From NCBI RefSeq assembly GCF_042646165.1, contig NZ_JBHRTC010000009.1: 64,000 nt of DNA. One strand, written 5' to 3'. Below the pieces are notes generated by a model. It was not told the DNA's origin and ran no database searches. It was given only the letters and a program-made list of their open reading frames with translations. The translations under genes were made by a program, and so were the position numbers. Positions 15,900 to 24,310 of this stretch are shown one piece after another. Position 1 is the first letter of the stretch. Every line of letters starts with the position of its first letter. Source of the stretch: Microbaculum marinum. Its GTDB lineage: Bacteria > Pseudomonadota > Alphaproteobacteria > Rhizobiales > Tepidamorphaceae.

Positions 15900-16892
15900 A
15901 TGAAGCTCATGAAGACGACGCTATTTGCATCGGCCCTTGCGCTGGCCGCCGGCTCCGCCTTCGCGCAGGGCATCGACGACCCGACGCGCACCGCCTACTA
16001 CGAAGCCTTCAAGGACAAGACGGTCGCCTACGTGCCCGTCGCCATGGGCTTCGATCTGACGGAAGGCTGGGCGGCCGGGATCCGCAGCGCGCTGGAACCG
16101 CTCGGCGTGAAGATCGATGTCCGGGATCCGAACTGGAGCACCGACGCCGGCGCCCAGGCGATCACCTCGCTGATCGCCGAGAAGCCGGACGTCATCGTCG
16201 TCCACAATCCCGACGTCCAGTCCTACGCGCGCCTGCTCAAGAAGGCCGAGGAAGCCGGCATCTACGTCGTCCAGGTGAACATGAAGTCGAGCTATCCGAC
16301 CGATGCCTTCATCGGCGTCGACTATGTCGGCCTCGGCGAGCAGATCGCTAACAAGCTTGTAGACAAGTGCTCGCCCAAGAACGGCGGCAACGGCAAGATC
16401 GCGATCAACCAGGGCGTGCTGACTGCGGCGGCCAGTGCATACCAGATGCAGGGCATCGAGAACGTCCTGAAGGACCATCCCGACATGCAGCTCGTGTCGA
16501 ACCAGGCCGCCGACTGGGACGCCACCAAGGCCAGGAACATCACGGCCACCGTGCTGCAGCAGCATCCCGACCTCTGCGGAATCGTCGGGTTCTGGGACGT
16601 CATGGACATGGGCACCGCCGCGGCCATCAAGGAATCCGGCAAGGACGTCTACCTGCTCACCCAGGGCGGCGGAAACCAGTCGGCCTGTGACGGCCTGGAG
16701 AACGGGACGTTTTCGGAGGTCGCCGTCTACTTCGTGCCCGGTCAGGCCCGCGACATCTCCGACATGATCAAGCAGATGCTGCAGCTCAAGCCTGAGCCCG
16801 GGTCGATGAAGACGACGCTCTTCACCCAGCTCGACTTCCTGACAAAGGACAACATGAAGCCGGGCTCCTGCTGGACCCTGCCGAACGGCTGA
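15900..16892 (+). CDS. Periplasmic sugar-binding-like protein (RbsB/PF13407 type)
   Basis: This 330-residue protein should bind the substrate of the adjacent importer. The signal peptide is MKLMKTTLFASALALAAGSAFAQ in type (residues 1-22, AFA-Q cleavage). VAYVPVAMGFDLTEGWAAG opens the mature domain. LIAEKPDVIVVHNPDVQSYARLLKKAEEAGI and the hinge pattern are typical of type I periplasmic binding proteins. Five mature cysteines or so, including CSPKNG and CDGLENG, may form disulfides. The family mainly binds sugars but also takes autoinducers, polyols and aromatics, so the ligand here is open. Confidence 0.88.
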   Translation: MKLMKTTLFASALALAAGSAFAQGIDDPTRTAYYEAFKDKTVAYVPVAMGFDLTEGWAAGIRSALEPLGVKIDVRDPNWSTDAGAQAITSLIAEKPDVIVVHNPDVQSYARLLKKAEEAGIYVVQVNMKSSYPTDAFIGVDYVGLGEQIANKLVDKCSPKNGGNGKIAINQGVLTAAASAYQMQGIENVLKDHPDMQLVSNQAADWDATKARNITATVLQQHPDLCGIVGFWDVMDMGTAAAIKESGKDVYLLTQGGGNQSACDGLENGTFSEVAVYFVPGQARDISDMIKQMLQLKPEPGSMKTTLFTQLDFLTKDNMKPGSCWTLPNG

Positions 16893-16962
16893 CGGAGATC
16901 GCATCGGCGCGGGCGGCATCCTGCCCCCGCGCCTTTGTCCACGCACGCAAGAAGCCACTCCC

Positions 16963-19077
16963 ATGTCCGTATCCGACACGATCGTCCGCTGGCGCTACCG
17001 GGCGGTTCCAGATCATCTGCTCGGCGAGATCCTCACCAAGAACTGGATCGACAACGCCATCCCGCTCTTGTTCCTGGCGGCCGTCGTCGTCGCGTTCGGG
17101 TCGGTCATTCCGGACTTCTACAGCGCCTCCAATGTCGCCATCCTGCTGCGCCAGTGGGGCGAGTTCAGTCTGCTCGTGCTCGGGCTGACGATCGTCATGG
17201 TGGCCGGCGGCATCGACCTCAGCGTCGGCTCCACCTTCGCGCTCGGCAACATCGTCGCGCTGGCGCTCCTGAACGTGGCGGGCTGGCCGCTGCCCGCCGT
17301 GATCGTCGCGACGCTTGCTGCGGGCGCCGCCGTCGGGTTGGTCAATGGCCTGCTGGTCGGCTACCTGCGCCTGCGCGCCTTCCTGACCACGCTCGTCACG
17401 CTGATCATCGTGCGCGCCGTGGTCGACATGCTGCTCCTGAAGTATTCGGTGAAGATCGCCGGCGCCTTCGTCGATTCCGACGCCTGGTACTTCCTCGGCG
17501 AGGGCTCGATCCTCGGCATCCCGTTCAGCGTCGTGGTCGCCATCGTCGTCGCGGTGACGCTGCACCTCGTGCTGTCGCGCACCCGCCTCGGCTGGCACGT
17601 ACTGGCGGTCGGCGGCTCGCGCCGCTCGGCCCACAATGTCGGTATCCCGGTGCGCCGGGTGATCTGCGCGACCTACGTGGTCTCCGGCACGCTCGCGGCG
17701 CTTGCCGGACTGCTGTTTGCCTCGCGCCTCGGCGGGGCGGGGGCCGACACCGGCCTCGGCCTGGAAATCGCCGCCCTGACCGCCGCCGTCGTCGGCGGCA
17801 ACAGCCTCGGCGGCGGCCGGGGATCGGCGGCCAAGGCGATCATCGGCTCGGTCACCGTGCTGCTGATGGTCAACAGTCTGGTCCGCCTCGGCGTCCCCAG
17901 CGGCGCCAACTCGCTGCTGCTCGGCCTGGTGCTGCTGGCGGCGGTCGCCATCGACGTGCGCTGGCTGAAGAACCGCCACAAGGTGCTGTCGAAGGTCTAC
18001 GTGTCGCCGACCTACGCCGCGCTGCCGGCCGCGCCGCCGACCGACGGCGATTCCCCCTATGCCGTGAACGACAGGCTCAGGTCCGTCGAACTGATCGGCC
18101 TCGGCGACATCGACGGCCCCGAGGACGTGATCCTGGACGCGGACGACAACCTCTACGCCGGCAACCGGACCGGCGACATCGTCCGCTTCCTGGCGCCCGA
18201 CTACACCGAGCACGAAGTCTATGCGCATGTCGGCGGCCGTCCGCTCGGCATGGCGATCGCGCGCGACGGGTCGCTGCTGTGCTGCATCGGCGGCATGGGT
18301 CTTTACCGCGTTGCGCAGGACCGCAGCATCGAGAAGCTCACCGACGAGACCAACCGCTCGTGGTTCTCCGTCGTCGACGATTCGCGGCTGAAGCTCGCCG
18401 ACGATCTCGACATCACCGCGGACGGGCGCATCTTCTTCAGCGAAGCGACGGTTCGCTACGAGATGCACGAGTGGCCGGTCGACTGCCTCGAATCGCGCGG
18501 CAACGGCCGCATCATCTGTTTCGACCCCGCAGCCGGCACCACGCGCACTGTCCTCAGGAACCTCGTCTTTCCGAACGGCATCTGCATGGCCCATGACGGC
18601 CAGTCGTTCATGTTCGCCGAGACCTGGGCCTGCCGTGTCAGCCGCTACTATTACGACGGACCGAAGAAGGGCACGGTCGAACCGGTGATTCCGGACCTGC
18701 CCGGTTACCCGGACAACATCAACCGTGCCTCCGACGGAACCTACTGGCTCGCGATCGTCGGCATGCGCACGCCCTCGCTCGATCTCGCACTCGGGATGCC
18801 CGGCTTCCGCAAGCGCATGGCGCGCCGGATCGCCCCCGACGAGTGGCTGTACGCCAACATCAATACCGGCTGCATCGTGCGCTTCGACGAGAGCGGCCGG
18901 ATCATCGAGACGCTCTGGGATCTCGGCGGCGAGAACCATCCGATGATCACCTCTATGCGCGAGCACAAGGGCTACCTCTATATCGGCGGCATCACCAACA
19001 ACCGGATCGGCCGTCTGAAGCTGAACGATGCAGATCCGTCCTGGACAGGGCCGAAATCCTACTGGGGGCGGACATGA
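16963..19077 (+). CDS. Fusion: ribose-type ABC permease + strictosidine synthase/SMP-30-like beta-propeller
   Basis: A 704-residue protein joining two families. Residues 25-330 are an RbsC-like permease (VMVAGGIDLSVGSTFALGN and AVVGGNSLGGGRGSAAKAIIG). Residues 365-704 are a six-bladed-propeller-type domain: GPEDVILDADDNLYAGN, DDLDITADGRIFFSEATVRY, VFPNGICMAHDG, DLPGYPDNINRASDGTYW. Positions matching metal ligands of SMP-30/paraoxonase-like propellers are all present (E387, N538, D584, N585). Family knowledge puts the permease C-terminus in the cytoplasm, so the propeller would sit at the exit of the pore. Inference: it hydrolyses a lactone or ester as the substrate enters. No frameshift or internal start with a good ribosome site separates the halves. 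The last 4 bp overlap the next gene. Confidence 0.88.
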   Translation: MSVSDTIVRWRYRAVPDHLLGEILTKNWIDNAIPLLFLAAVVVAFGSVIPDFYSASNVAILLRQWGEFSLLVLGLTIVMVAGGIDLSVGSTFALGNIVALALLNVAGWPLPAVIVATLAAGAAVGLVNGLLVGYLRLRAFLTTLVTLIIVRAVVDMLLLKYSVKIAGAFVDSDAWYFLGEGSILGIPFSVVVAIVVAVTLHLVLSRTRLGWHVLAVGGSRRSAHNVGIPVRRVICATYVVSGTLAALAGLLFASRLGGAGADTGLGLEIAALTAAVVGGNSLGGGRGSAAKAIIGSVTVLLMVNSLVRLGVPSGANSLLLGLVLLAAVAIDVRWLKNRHKVLSKVYVSPTYAALPAAPPTDGDSPYAVNDRLRSVELIGLGDIDGPEDVILDADDNLYAGNRTGDIVRFLAPDYTEHEVYAHVGGRPLGMAIARDGSLLCCIGGMGLYRVAQDRSIEKLTDETNRSWFSVVDDSRLKLADDLDITADGRIFFSEATVRYEMHEWPVDCLESRGNGRIICFDPAAGTTRTVLRNLVFPNGICMAHDGQSFMFAETWACRVSRYYYDGPKKGTVEPVIPDLPGYPDNINRASDGTYWLAIVGMRTPSLDLALGMPGFRKRMARRIAPDEWLYANINTGCIVRFDESGRIIETLWDLGGENHPMITSMREHKGYLYIGGITNNRIGRLKLNDADPSWTGPKSYWGRT

Positions 19078-20159
19078 TTTCCGGACTGGTGCGCGCCTGG
19101 GACAACCTGCTGGGGCACGGCGAAGCCGCTGTCACCGTGCCGCCGCTCGACGGGACCCTCCGGCCCAACCGCAGGCTCGACGAGGCGACGTGGCGGGTCA
19201 CTCTTGAGGGCGTCGATTGCCTCGTATCCGTCAACGGCGATCTCCTCGCCTCCGCAGGCAGCGCCGTCCATTTGCTGGACGGCGAGACATGGCGGATCTT
19301 GAGCGAGCACGAGGCCGAGGTCGCCTGTCTCGTCGCGCTGCCCGATGGCGGTCTGGCGCTGGCGCTTGCCACCGGCGATATCCTGGTGAAGGGCGGCAGC
19401 TTCGACGGACGCCGCTATCGCGCCTCGACGGACGTCCGCTGCATCACGGCGATGGCCGCGTCCGGCGCCGACCTCTACATCGCCAACGGTTCGGCCACCA
19501 ACCCGCCTGACGCCTGGCAACTCGACCTCCTGCAACGCGGTGCGTCGGGCAGCGTCTGGCGCATCGACCTTGCCGGCGGCGAGAGCGCGCGCGTCGCCGG
19601 GGATCTCGCCTGGCCGTCCGGAATTGCGGCCGACGGCACGTCGATCGTTGTGTCGGAGGCGTGGCGGCATCGTCTGGTGAAGATCGACGCATCCGGAACC
19701 GGCCGGCCTCAGGTGCTCTACGCCGATCTTCCGGCCTATCCCGGACGGATCGCGCCTGCCTGGGAGGGATACTGGCTCGCGGCCTTCGCCCCGCGCACCC
19801 AGCTTGTCGAGTTCGTGCTGCGCGAATCGGTCTACCGACGGCGCATGATCGGGACGGTGCCGCGATCCTACTGGATCGCGCCGACCTTGCGCGCGGGGCG
19901 CAGCTTCTACGAGCCCCTGCAGGGCGGCGGCGTCAAGCATCTCGGCCTGCTGAAACCCTGGGCGCCGACGATGTCCGCGGGTCTCTGCATTCAGCTCGAC
20001 AGCGCGTTTCAGCCCCGCCTCAGCCTGCAGAGTCGCGCCGACGGCGCGACCCACGGCGTAACCGCTGTGGCCGAGCACCGGGGGCGCATATATGCCGCGG
20101 CGCGCGGCGACGGGGTCGTCGTCTCCATTGCTCTCGAAGACCTGGGAGACGAGACATGA
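19074..20159 (+). CDS. Second strictosidine synthase/SMP-30-like propeller protein, probably degenerate at the metal site
   Basis: 361 residues, soluble, no signal peptide. It is a diverged paralogue of the propeller fused to the preceding permease: LAWPSGIAADGTSIVVSEAW matches FPNGICMAHDG..FAETW, and DLPAYPGRIAPAWEGYWLAAF matches LPGYPDN..DGTYWLAIV. The FVLRESVYRRRMIG segment matches GMPGFRKRMARR. E45 is kept, but the ligand asparagine is S182 and the PDN motif is PGR (G224, R225). It therefore probably lacks the metal chemistry of its partner and may bind ligand or assist. ATGA overlaps on both sides couple it to the permease fusion and the ATPase. Confidence 0.75.
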   Translation: MISGLVRAWDNLLGHGEAAVTVPPLDGTLRPNRRLDEATWRVTLEGVDCLVSVNGDLLASAGSAVHLLDGETWRILSEHEAEVACLVALPDGGLALALATGDILVKGGSFDGRRYRASTDVRCITAMAASGADLYIANGSATNPPDAWQLDLLQRGASGSVWRIDLAGGESARVAGDLAWPSGIAADGTSIVVSEAWRHRLVKIDASGTGRPQVLYADLPAYPGRIAPAWEGYWLAAFAPRTQLVEFVLRESVYRRRMIGTVPRSYWIAPTLRAGRSFYEPLQGGGVKHLGLLKPWAPTMSAGLCIQLDSAFQPRLSLQSRADGATHGVTAVAEHRGRIYAAARGDGVVVSIALEDLGDET

Positions 20160-21652
20160 CGCCGGTGCTGGAACTCAGGAACGGCACCAAGGAGTACCGC
20201 GGCGTGCCGGCGGTGAAGGACGTCACCTTCACACTCGAACGCGGCGAGGTGCATGCGCTGCTCGGCGAGAACGGCGCCGGCAAGTCGACGCTGACCAAGA
20301 TGCTGGCCGGCGTGGTCGAGCCGACCGCCGGCGAAATCTACGTGGATGGTCGCCAGACCGAGTTGCGCACACCCTCCGAGGCGCTTCGACGGGGCATCGC
20401 GATGGTCTATCAGGAAACCAGCCTGGTGCCGTCGCTGACCGTTGCGCAGAATCTCTATCTCACCGACGACAAGCATTTCCACCGCCTGCGCGGCATCTAC
20501 ATCGCCGGCCAGCAGTTCCTGCAATCGCTGAACTTCCACGTCGACCCGACGGCGCTCGTGTCGAGCCTTGGCGCCGGCCAGAAGCAGATGGTGGAGATCG
20601 CCCGGGCGGTTCATCACAACGCCCAGGTGATCATCTTCGACGAGCCGACGTCGACGCTGACGCCGGAGGAGAAGTACCAGTTCTTCTCCCTTGTCGACCG
20701 GCTTCGGAAGCGCGGCGTCTCGATCATCTTCATCTCGCATGCGCTGGAAGAGGCCCTGCAGATCTCCGATCGCATTACCGTCATGCGGGACGGCGAGCAC
20801 GTCATCACCGACCTGACGTCGGCGTTCGATCGCGACAAGATCATCCGGGCGATGGTCGGCCGTGCCCTGTCGGACGAGCTTTACGGCGCGCGGAAGGACA
20901 GAAGGGTCCGGCCCGCCGGCGACAAGGTGCTCAGCGTGCAGAACCTGTCGATGCAGAATATCGTCCGCAACACGTCCTTTTCCGTGTTCTCCGGCCAGAT
21001 AACCGGTGTGTTCGGGCTCATCGGGTCCGGTCGGACGGAAGCCGCCAAGGTCGTCGCCGGGGTCCTGAAGCGCGACTTCTTCCATGGCGGCCAGGTGCGC
21101 CTCGATGGCCGTCCGGTACGCTACCGTGTGCCGCGTCCGGCAGTTCGCGACGGCATCATCTACGTCACCGAGGACCGCAAGATCGAGGGCTTCTTCGAGA
21201 CGATGTCGATCGCCGAGAACATCTACCTCGGCGCGCTGGCCGGGGGGCGGACGAAAGCCTGGACCGTCAGCATGGGCGAGATGAAGGCGATCGCCGACGA
21301 ATGGACCCGTGCGCTGAACGTGCGGGCGATCAACAGCGACGCACGGGTGATCGAGCTGTCGGGCGGCAACCAGCAGAAGGTCGTCGTTGCCAAGGCGCTC
21401 GTCCAGAAACCCAGGCTGATCATCTTCGACGAGCCGACGCGGGGCGTCGACGTCGGGGCGATCGCCGAGATCCACCACCTCATCGAGCGGCTGGCGGACG
21501 AGGGGATCGCGGTGATGGTGATCTCGTCCTACCTTCCGGAAATCCTGCAGCTGTCGGACCGCATCCTCGTCTGCCGTCAGGGCCGCATCGTCGAGGAATT
21601 CGCGGGCCACAAGGCCGACGAGGAGACCATCATGTACGCCGCGGTGCACTGA
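20156..21652 (+). CDS. Ribose-type ABC transporter dual ATPase (RbsA/MglA type)
   Basis: 498 residues with two tandem ABC domains that power the permeases at 14907 and 16963. Domain 1: Walker A GENGAGKSTLTK near residue 40, signature LGAGQKQMVEIARA, Walker B VIIFDEPTSTLT. Domain 2 (from about residue 255) has the degenerate P-loop GLIGSGRTEAAK normal for this family, then YVTEDRKIEGFF, signature LSGGNQQKVVVAKAL and IIFDEPTRGVDVGA. The first signature has A in place of the usual S. The start is the ATG at 20156, overlapping the previous stop; the frame is open further upstream inside the previous gene without family features. Confidence 0.92.
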   Translation: MTPVLELRNGTKEYRGVPAVKDVTFTLERGEVHALLGENGAGKSTLTKMLAGVVEPTAGEIYVDGRQTELRTPSEALRRGIAMVYQETSLVPSLTVAQNLYLTDDKHFHRLRGIYIAGQQFLQSLNFHVDPTALVSSLGAGQKQMVEIARAVHHNAQVIIFDEPTSTLTPEEKYQFFSLVDRLRKRGVSIIFISHALEEALQISDRITVMRDGEHVITDLTSAFDRDKIIRAMVGRALSDELYGARKDRRVRPAGDKVLSVQNLSMQNIVRNTSFSVFSGQITGVFGLIGSGRTEAAKVVAGVLKRDFFHGGQVRLDGRPVRYRVPRPAVRDGIIYVTEDRKIEGFFETMSIAENIYLGALAGGRTKAWTVSMGEMKAIADEWTRALNVRAINSDARVIELSGGNQQKVVVAKALVQKPRLIIFDEPTRGVDVGAIAEIHHLIERLADEGIAVMVISSYLPEILQLSDRILVCRQGRIVEEFAGHKADEETIMYAAVH

Positions 21653-24306
21653 TGGACGGCGAATTGAAGACGACCCGGCCCGTCCGCGAGGTCCGCACGA
21701 TCGACGACATCGTCGAAATCGAGAGCCGGCCCTACGACGAACTCGTGACCGCCAGGAACCTCCACGACCTGTTCCGCGCGACCGCGCACCACGTCGGCGG
21801 CAACAAGGCGGTGACCGTGCTGCGGTCGGAGGATCCCGCCGACATCGCCGTGTCCTGGAGCCATGCGGAACTGCTGCGGGAGGTCACGCGCGCGGCCAAC
21901 ATGTTCCGCGCGCTCGGGCTGTCGCCCGGCGAAGGCGTCGCGGCCTTCCTGGCGCCGACCCTGCCGGACCTGCCGACGCTGCTGCTCGGGGCCCAGGTCG
22001 CCGGCGTCGCGAGTTCGCTGAACTATCTGCTGACGCGCGAGGCGATCTTCGACCTCCTGAATGCCGAACAGGCGACCATTCTCGTCATTCCGTCGCGCAG
22101 CCTCGACGAAACGTGCTGGACCAAGGCGCAGGGCGTTCTCGATCACGTGCCAACCCTGCGCCACGTCGTCGTCATCGGCGATGAAACGGAGGGTGCTGCC
22201 GGACACCTGGGGCTCGGCGAGGTGATCGGCAGCCGCAGCGGCGAAGCGCTCGATTTCGAGCCGGACAACGACCGCGACGCGATCTGCGCGCTGTTCCATA
22301 CCGGCGGCACGACCGGCCGCCCGAAGCTCGTGCGGCTGACCCACGGCAACCAGATCCATGCCGCCTTCGGCTTCGCCCAGGTGTTCGGCTACGACGAGAA
22401 CGACGTCGTCATCAACGGCTTTCCCTTCTTCCATGTCGGCGGCACGATCACGGTCGGCCTGTCGGTGATCGCAGCCGGCGGCCACATCGTCATCCCCGGA
22501 CCTTACGCCCTGCGTCCGCCGGCGGTGATCGCCCGCTACTGGGATATCGTCGAGGCGTTCGGTGCCACCGTCGTCAGCGGCGTGCCGACGTCGATCGCCG
22601 CCATGACGAATTCGTGGAAGCCGGGCAACGACGTCTCCACCGTCCGGATGGCAGGCACCGGCGGCGCCGTCCTGCCGAAGGCCGTCGGCGCCCGGTTCAC
22701 CTCGGTCACCGGGCTCCGCCTGTTCGAGACCTACGGCATGACCGAGACCGCCGCGGCGATCGCCTTCAATCCCGGCCGCGGCGAACCGGTGGCGGGAAGC
22801 GTCGGCTTCCGGGCTCCGTTCTCCGAGACCCGCATCGTCCGGCTCGATCCGTCCGATCCGCGCCCCTGCGGGCCGGGCGAGAGCGGCCTCGTTCAGGTGC
22901 GGGGGCCGCAGGTCTTCCCCGGCTACGTCGATCCCGCCCACAACGTGGGCACGCTCGACGCCGACGGCTGGCTCACCACCGGAGACGTCGGCTTCCTCAG
23001 CGAGGACGAACGGCTGACGCTGACGGGACGCGAGAAGGACCTGATCGTCCGCAGCGGCCACAACATCGATCCCGCCGCGATCGAGGACGTTGCCAACCAG
23101 TTCGAGGGCGTCCACATCAGCGCCGCCGTCGGGATGCCCGACCAGTATGCCGGGGAGGTGCCGGCCCTGTTCGTCGTCGCCGCGCCCGGGGCAACGATCG
23201 ACGTCGAAGCGCTGCGCGAGCACCTGGAGATCCACGTCCACGAGAGGCCGGCGCGGCCCCGAGTCGTCAGGGTCATCGACGCCCTGCCGGTCACGGCGGT
23301 CGGCAAGATCTTCAAGCCCGAGTTGCGTGACCTGGCGATCCTCGAAAAGGTCCGGCTGGAAACAGCGGCGATCTGCGGTCCTGCGGCTACCGCCGAGACC
23401 GACATCGCGCTCGATCCGCAGCGCAATACGGTGGTCGATGTCGTCGTGCGCGGGGCCGGGCCCGATAAGCGAGCGGAGCTTGAAGCAGCCCTCCGGCCCC
23501 TGCCGCAGACCTACGTCGTGCGGAGCGGCGACGAGCCGGTCCTGCTGACGGTCGAAGAGGGCATCGCGACGCTGACGCTCAATCGCCCCGAGGCGCTGAA
23601 CTCGATCTCGAACGAGGTGGCGACGGGCCTGGAACGCCACCTCGCAGAGCTCGCCGGACGCCATGATGTCCGGGTCGTGCTGATCACCGGTTCGGGACGG
23701 GCATTTTCGGCCGGCGGCGACCTGATCGAGTTCGAGACGGCGCTGAAGGCCGACAAGCAGTCGCTGATCGACCTGCTGCGCTACAACCAGGACGTCCTGC
23801 AGATGATCGAGGACCTGCCGGTGCCGGTGATCGGCGTCGTCAACGGCTTCGCCGTCGCAGGCGGGCTGGAACTGCTGCTGTGCTGCGACATCCTGATCGC
23901 GGCGGAAGGGGCGAAGATCGGCGACGGCCATACCCGCTACGGCGTCGTGCCCGCCGGCGGCGCCACGGTGCGGCTGAGGGAGAAGCTGTCGCCGGCGAGG
24001 GCCAGCCAGCTGTTCTACACCGCGGAGCTTCTCGACGCCGGGACGCTCGTGCAATGGGGCCTCGTCAACGAGACGGTCCCCGCCGACCGGCTGATGGAGC
24101 GGGCGCTCGAGATGGCGCGCGAGATCAGCCGGCGCAGCCCGGAAGCGATCCGTCACACCAAGGCGCTGACTGGGCCGATCGCGCGAACGGCGGACCGGCA
24201 GGACCGCATCCGCGCGGAACTGGAGCGGTTTGCCGAGCACGTCGAGGGATCCGACCTCGCCACGGGACTTGCGGCATTTCGGGCGAAACGGCCGGTCGAG
24301 TTCTAG
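21652..24306 (+). CDS. Fusion: acyl-CoA ligase (AMP-forming) + enoyl-CoA hydratase/isomerase-family domain
   Basis: 884 residues. Residues 30-565 are an ANL-superfamily ligase: FHTGGTTGRPKLVRLTHGN (P-loop), YGMTETAAAI, GWLTTGDVG, GREKDLIVRSGHNIDP and the C-terminal PVTAVGKIFK with K552 at the catalytic-lysine position. After a linker, residues 628-884 are a crotonase fold: TLTLNRPEALNS, AFSAGGDLIEFE (oxyanion region) and GFAVAGGLELLLCCD. E740 matches Glu144 of rat enoyl-CoA hydratase, but the Glu164 position is H760 (GDGHTRYG), so simple hydration is uncertain. The ATG at 21652 overlaps the rbsA-like stop (TGATG). Inference: it activates an imported acid and acts on the CoA thioester. Substrate unknown. 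Confidence 0.9.
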   Translation: MDGELKTTRPVREVRTIDDIVEIESRPYDELVTARNLHDLFRATAHHVGGNKAVTVLRSEDPADIAVSWSHAELLREVTRAANMFRALGLSPGEGVAAFLAPTLPDLPTLLLGAQVAGVASSLNYLLTREAIFDLLNAEQATILVIPSRSLDETCWTKAQGVLDHVPTLRHVVVIGDETEGAAGHLGLGEVIGSRSGEALDFEPDNDRDAICALFHTGGTTGRPKLVRLTHGNQIHAAFGFAQVFGYDENDVVINGFPFFHVGGTITVGLSVIAAGGHIVIPGPYALRPPAVIARYWDIVEAFGATVVSGVPTSIAAMTNSWKPGNDVSTVRMAGTGGAVLPKAVGARFTSVTGLRLFETYGMTETAAAIAFNPGRGEPVAGSVGFRAPFSETRIVRLDPSDPRPCGPGESGLVQVRGPQVFPGYVDPAHNVGTLDADGWLTTGDVGFLSEDERLTLTGREKDLIVRSGHNIDPAAIEDVANQFEGVHISAAVGMPDQYAGEVPALFVVAAPGATIDVEALREHLEIHVHERPARPRVVRVIDALPVTAVGKIFKPELRDLAILEKVRLETAAICGPAATAETDIALDPQRNTVVDVVVRGAGPDKRAELEAALRPLPQTYVVRSGDEPVLLTVEEGIATLTLNRPEALNSISNEVATGLERHLAELAGRHDVRVVLITGSGRAFSAGGDLIEFETALKADKQSLIDLLRYNQDVLQMIEDLPVPVIGVVNGFAVAGGLELLLCCDILIAAEGAKIGDGHTRYGVVPAGGATVRLREKLSPARASQLFYTAELLDAGTLVQWGLVNETVPADRLMERALEMAREISRRSPEAIRHTKALTGPIARTADRQDRIRAELERFAEHVEGSDLATGLAAFRAKRPVEF

Positions 24307-24310
24307 ACCG

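Noticed and set aside
16822..18966. 714-codon minus-strand frame opposite the permease-propeller fusion
   Set aside because: Composition artefact: very high in D, R, A, H and V. The fusion on the plus strand has family motifs through its whole length.
20092..21651. Reading frame of the ligase-crotonase gene open upstream across the whole ATPase gene
   Set aside because: The upstream part is an out-of-frame translation of the ATPase gene. ATG 21652, overlapping the ATPase stop, begins the conserved protein.
21577..24240. 887-codon minus-strand frame opposite the ligase-crotonase gene
   Set aside because: Antisense shadow without motifs; both halves of the plus-strand gene are well-defined enzymes.
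23536..24306. Feruloyl-CoA hydratase-lyase identity for the crotonase half, making the gene a ferulate Fcs-Ech fusion
   Set aside because: As I recall, that enzyme keeps the Glu164 equivalent and changes the Glu144 one. Here the reverse is seen (E740 kept, H760), so I left the substrate open.
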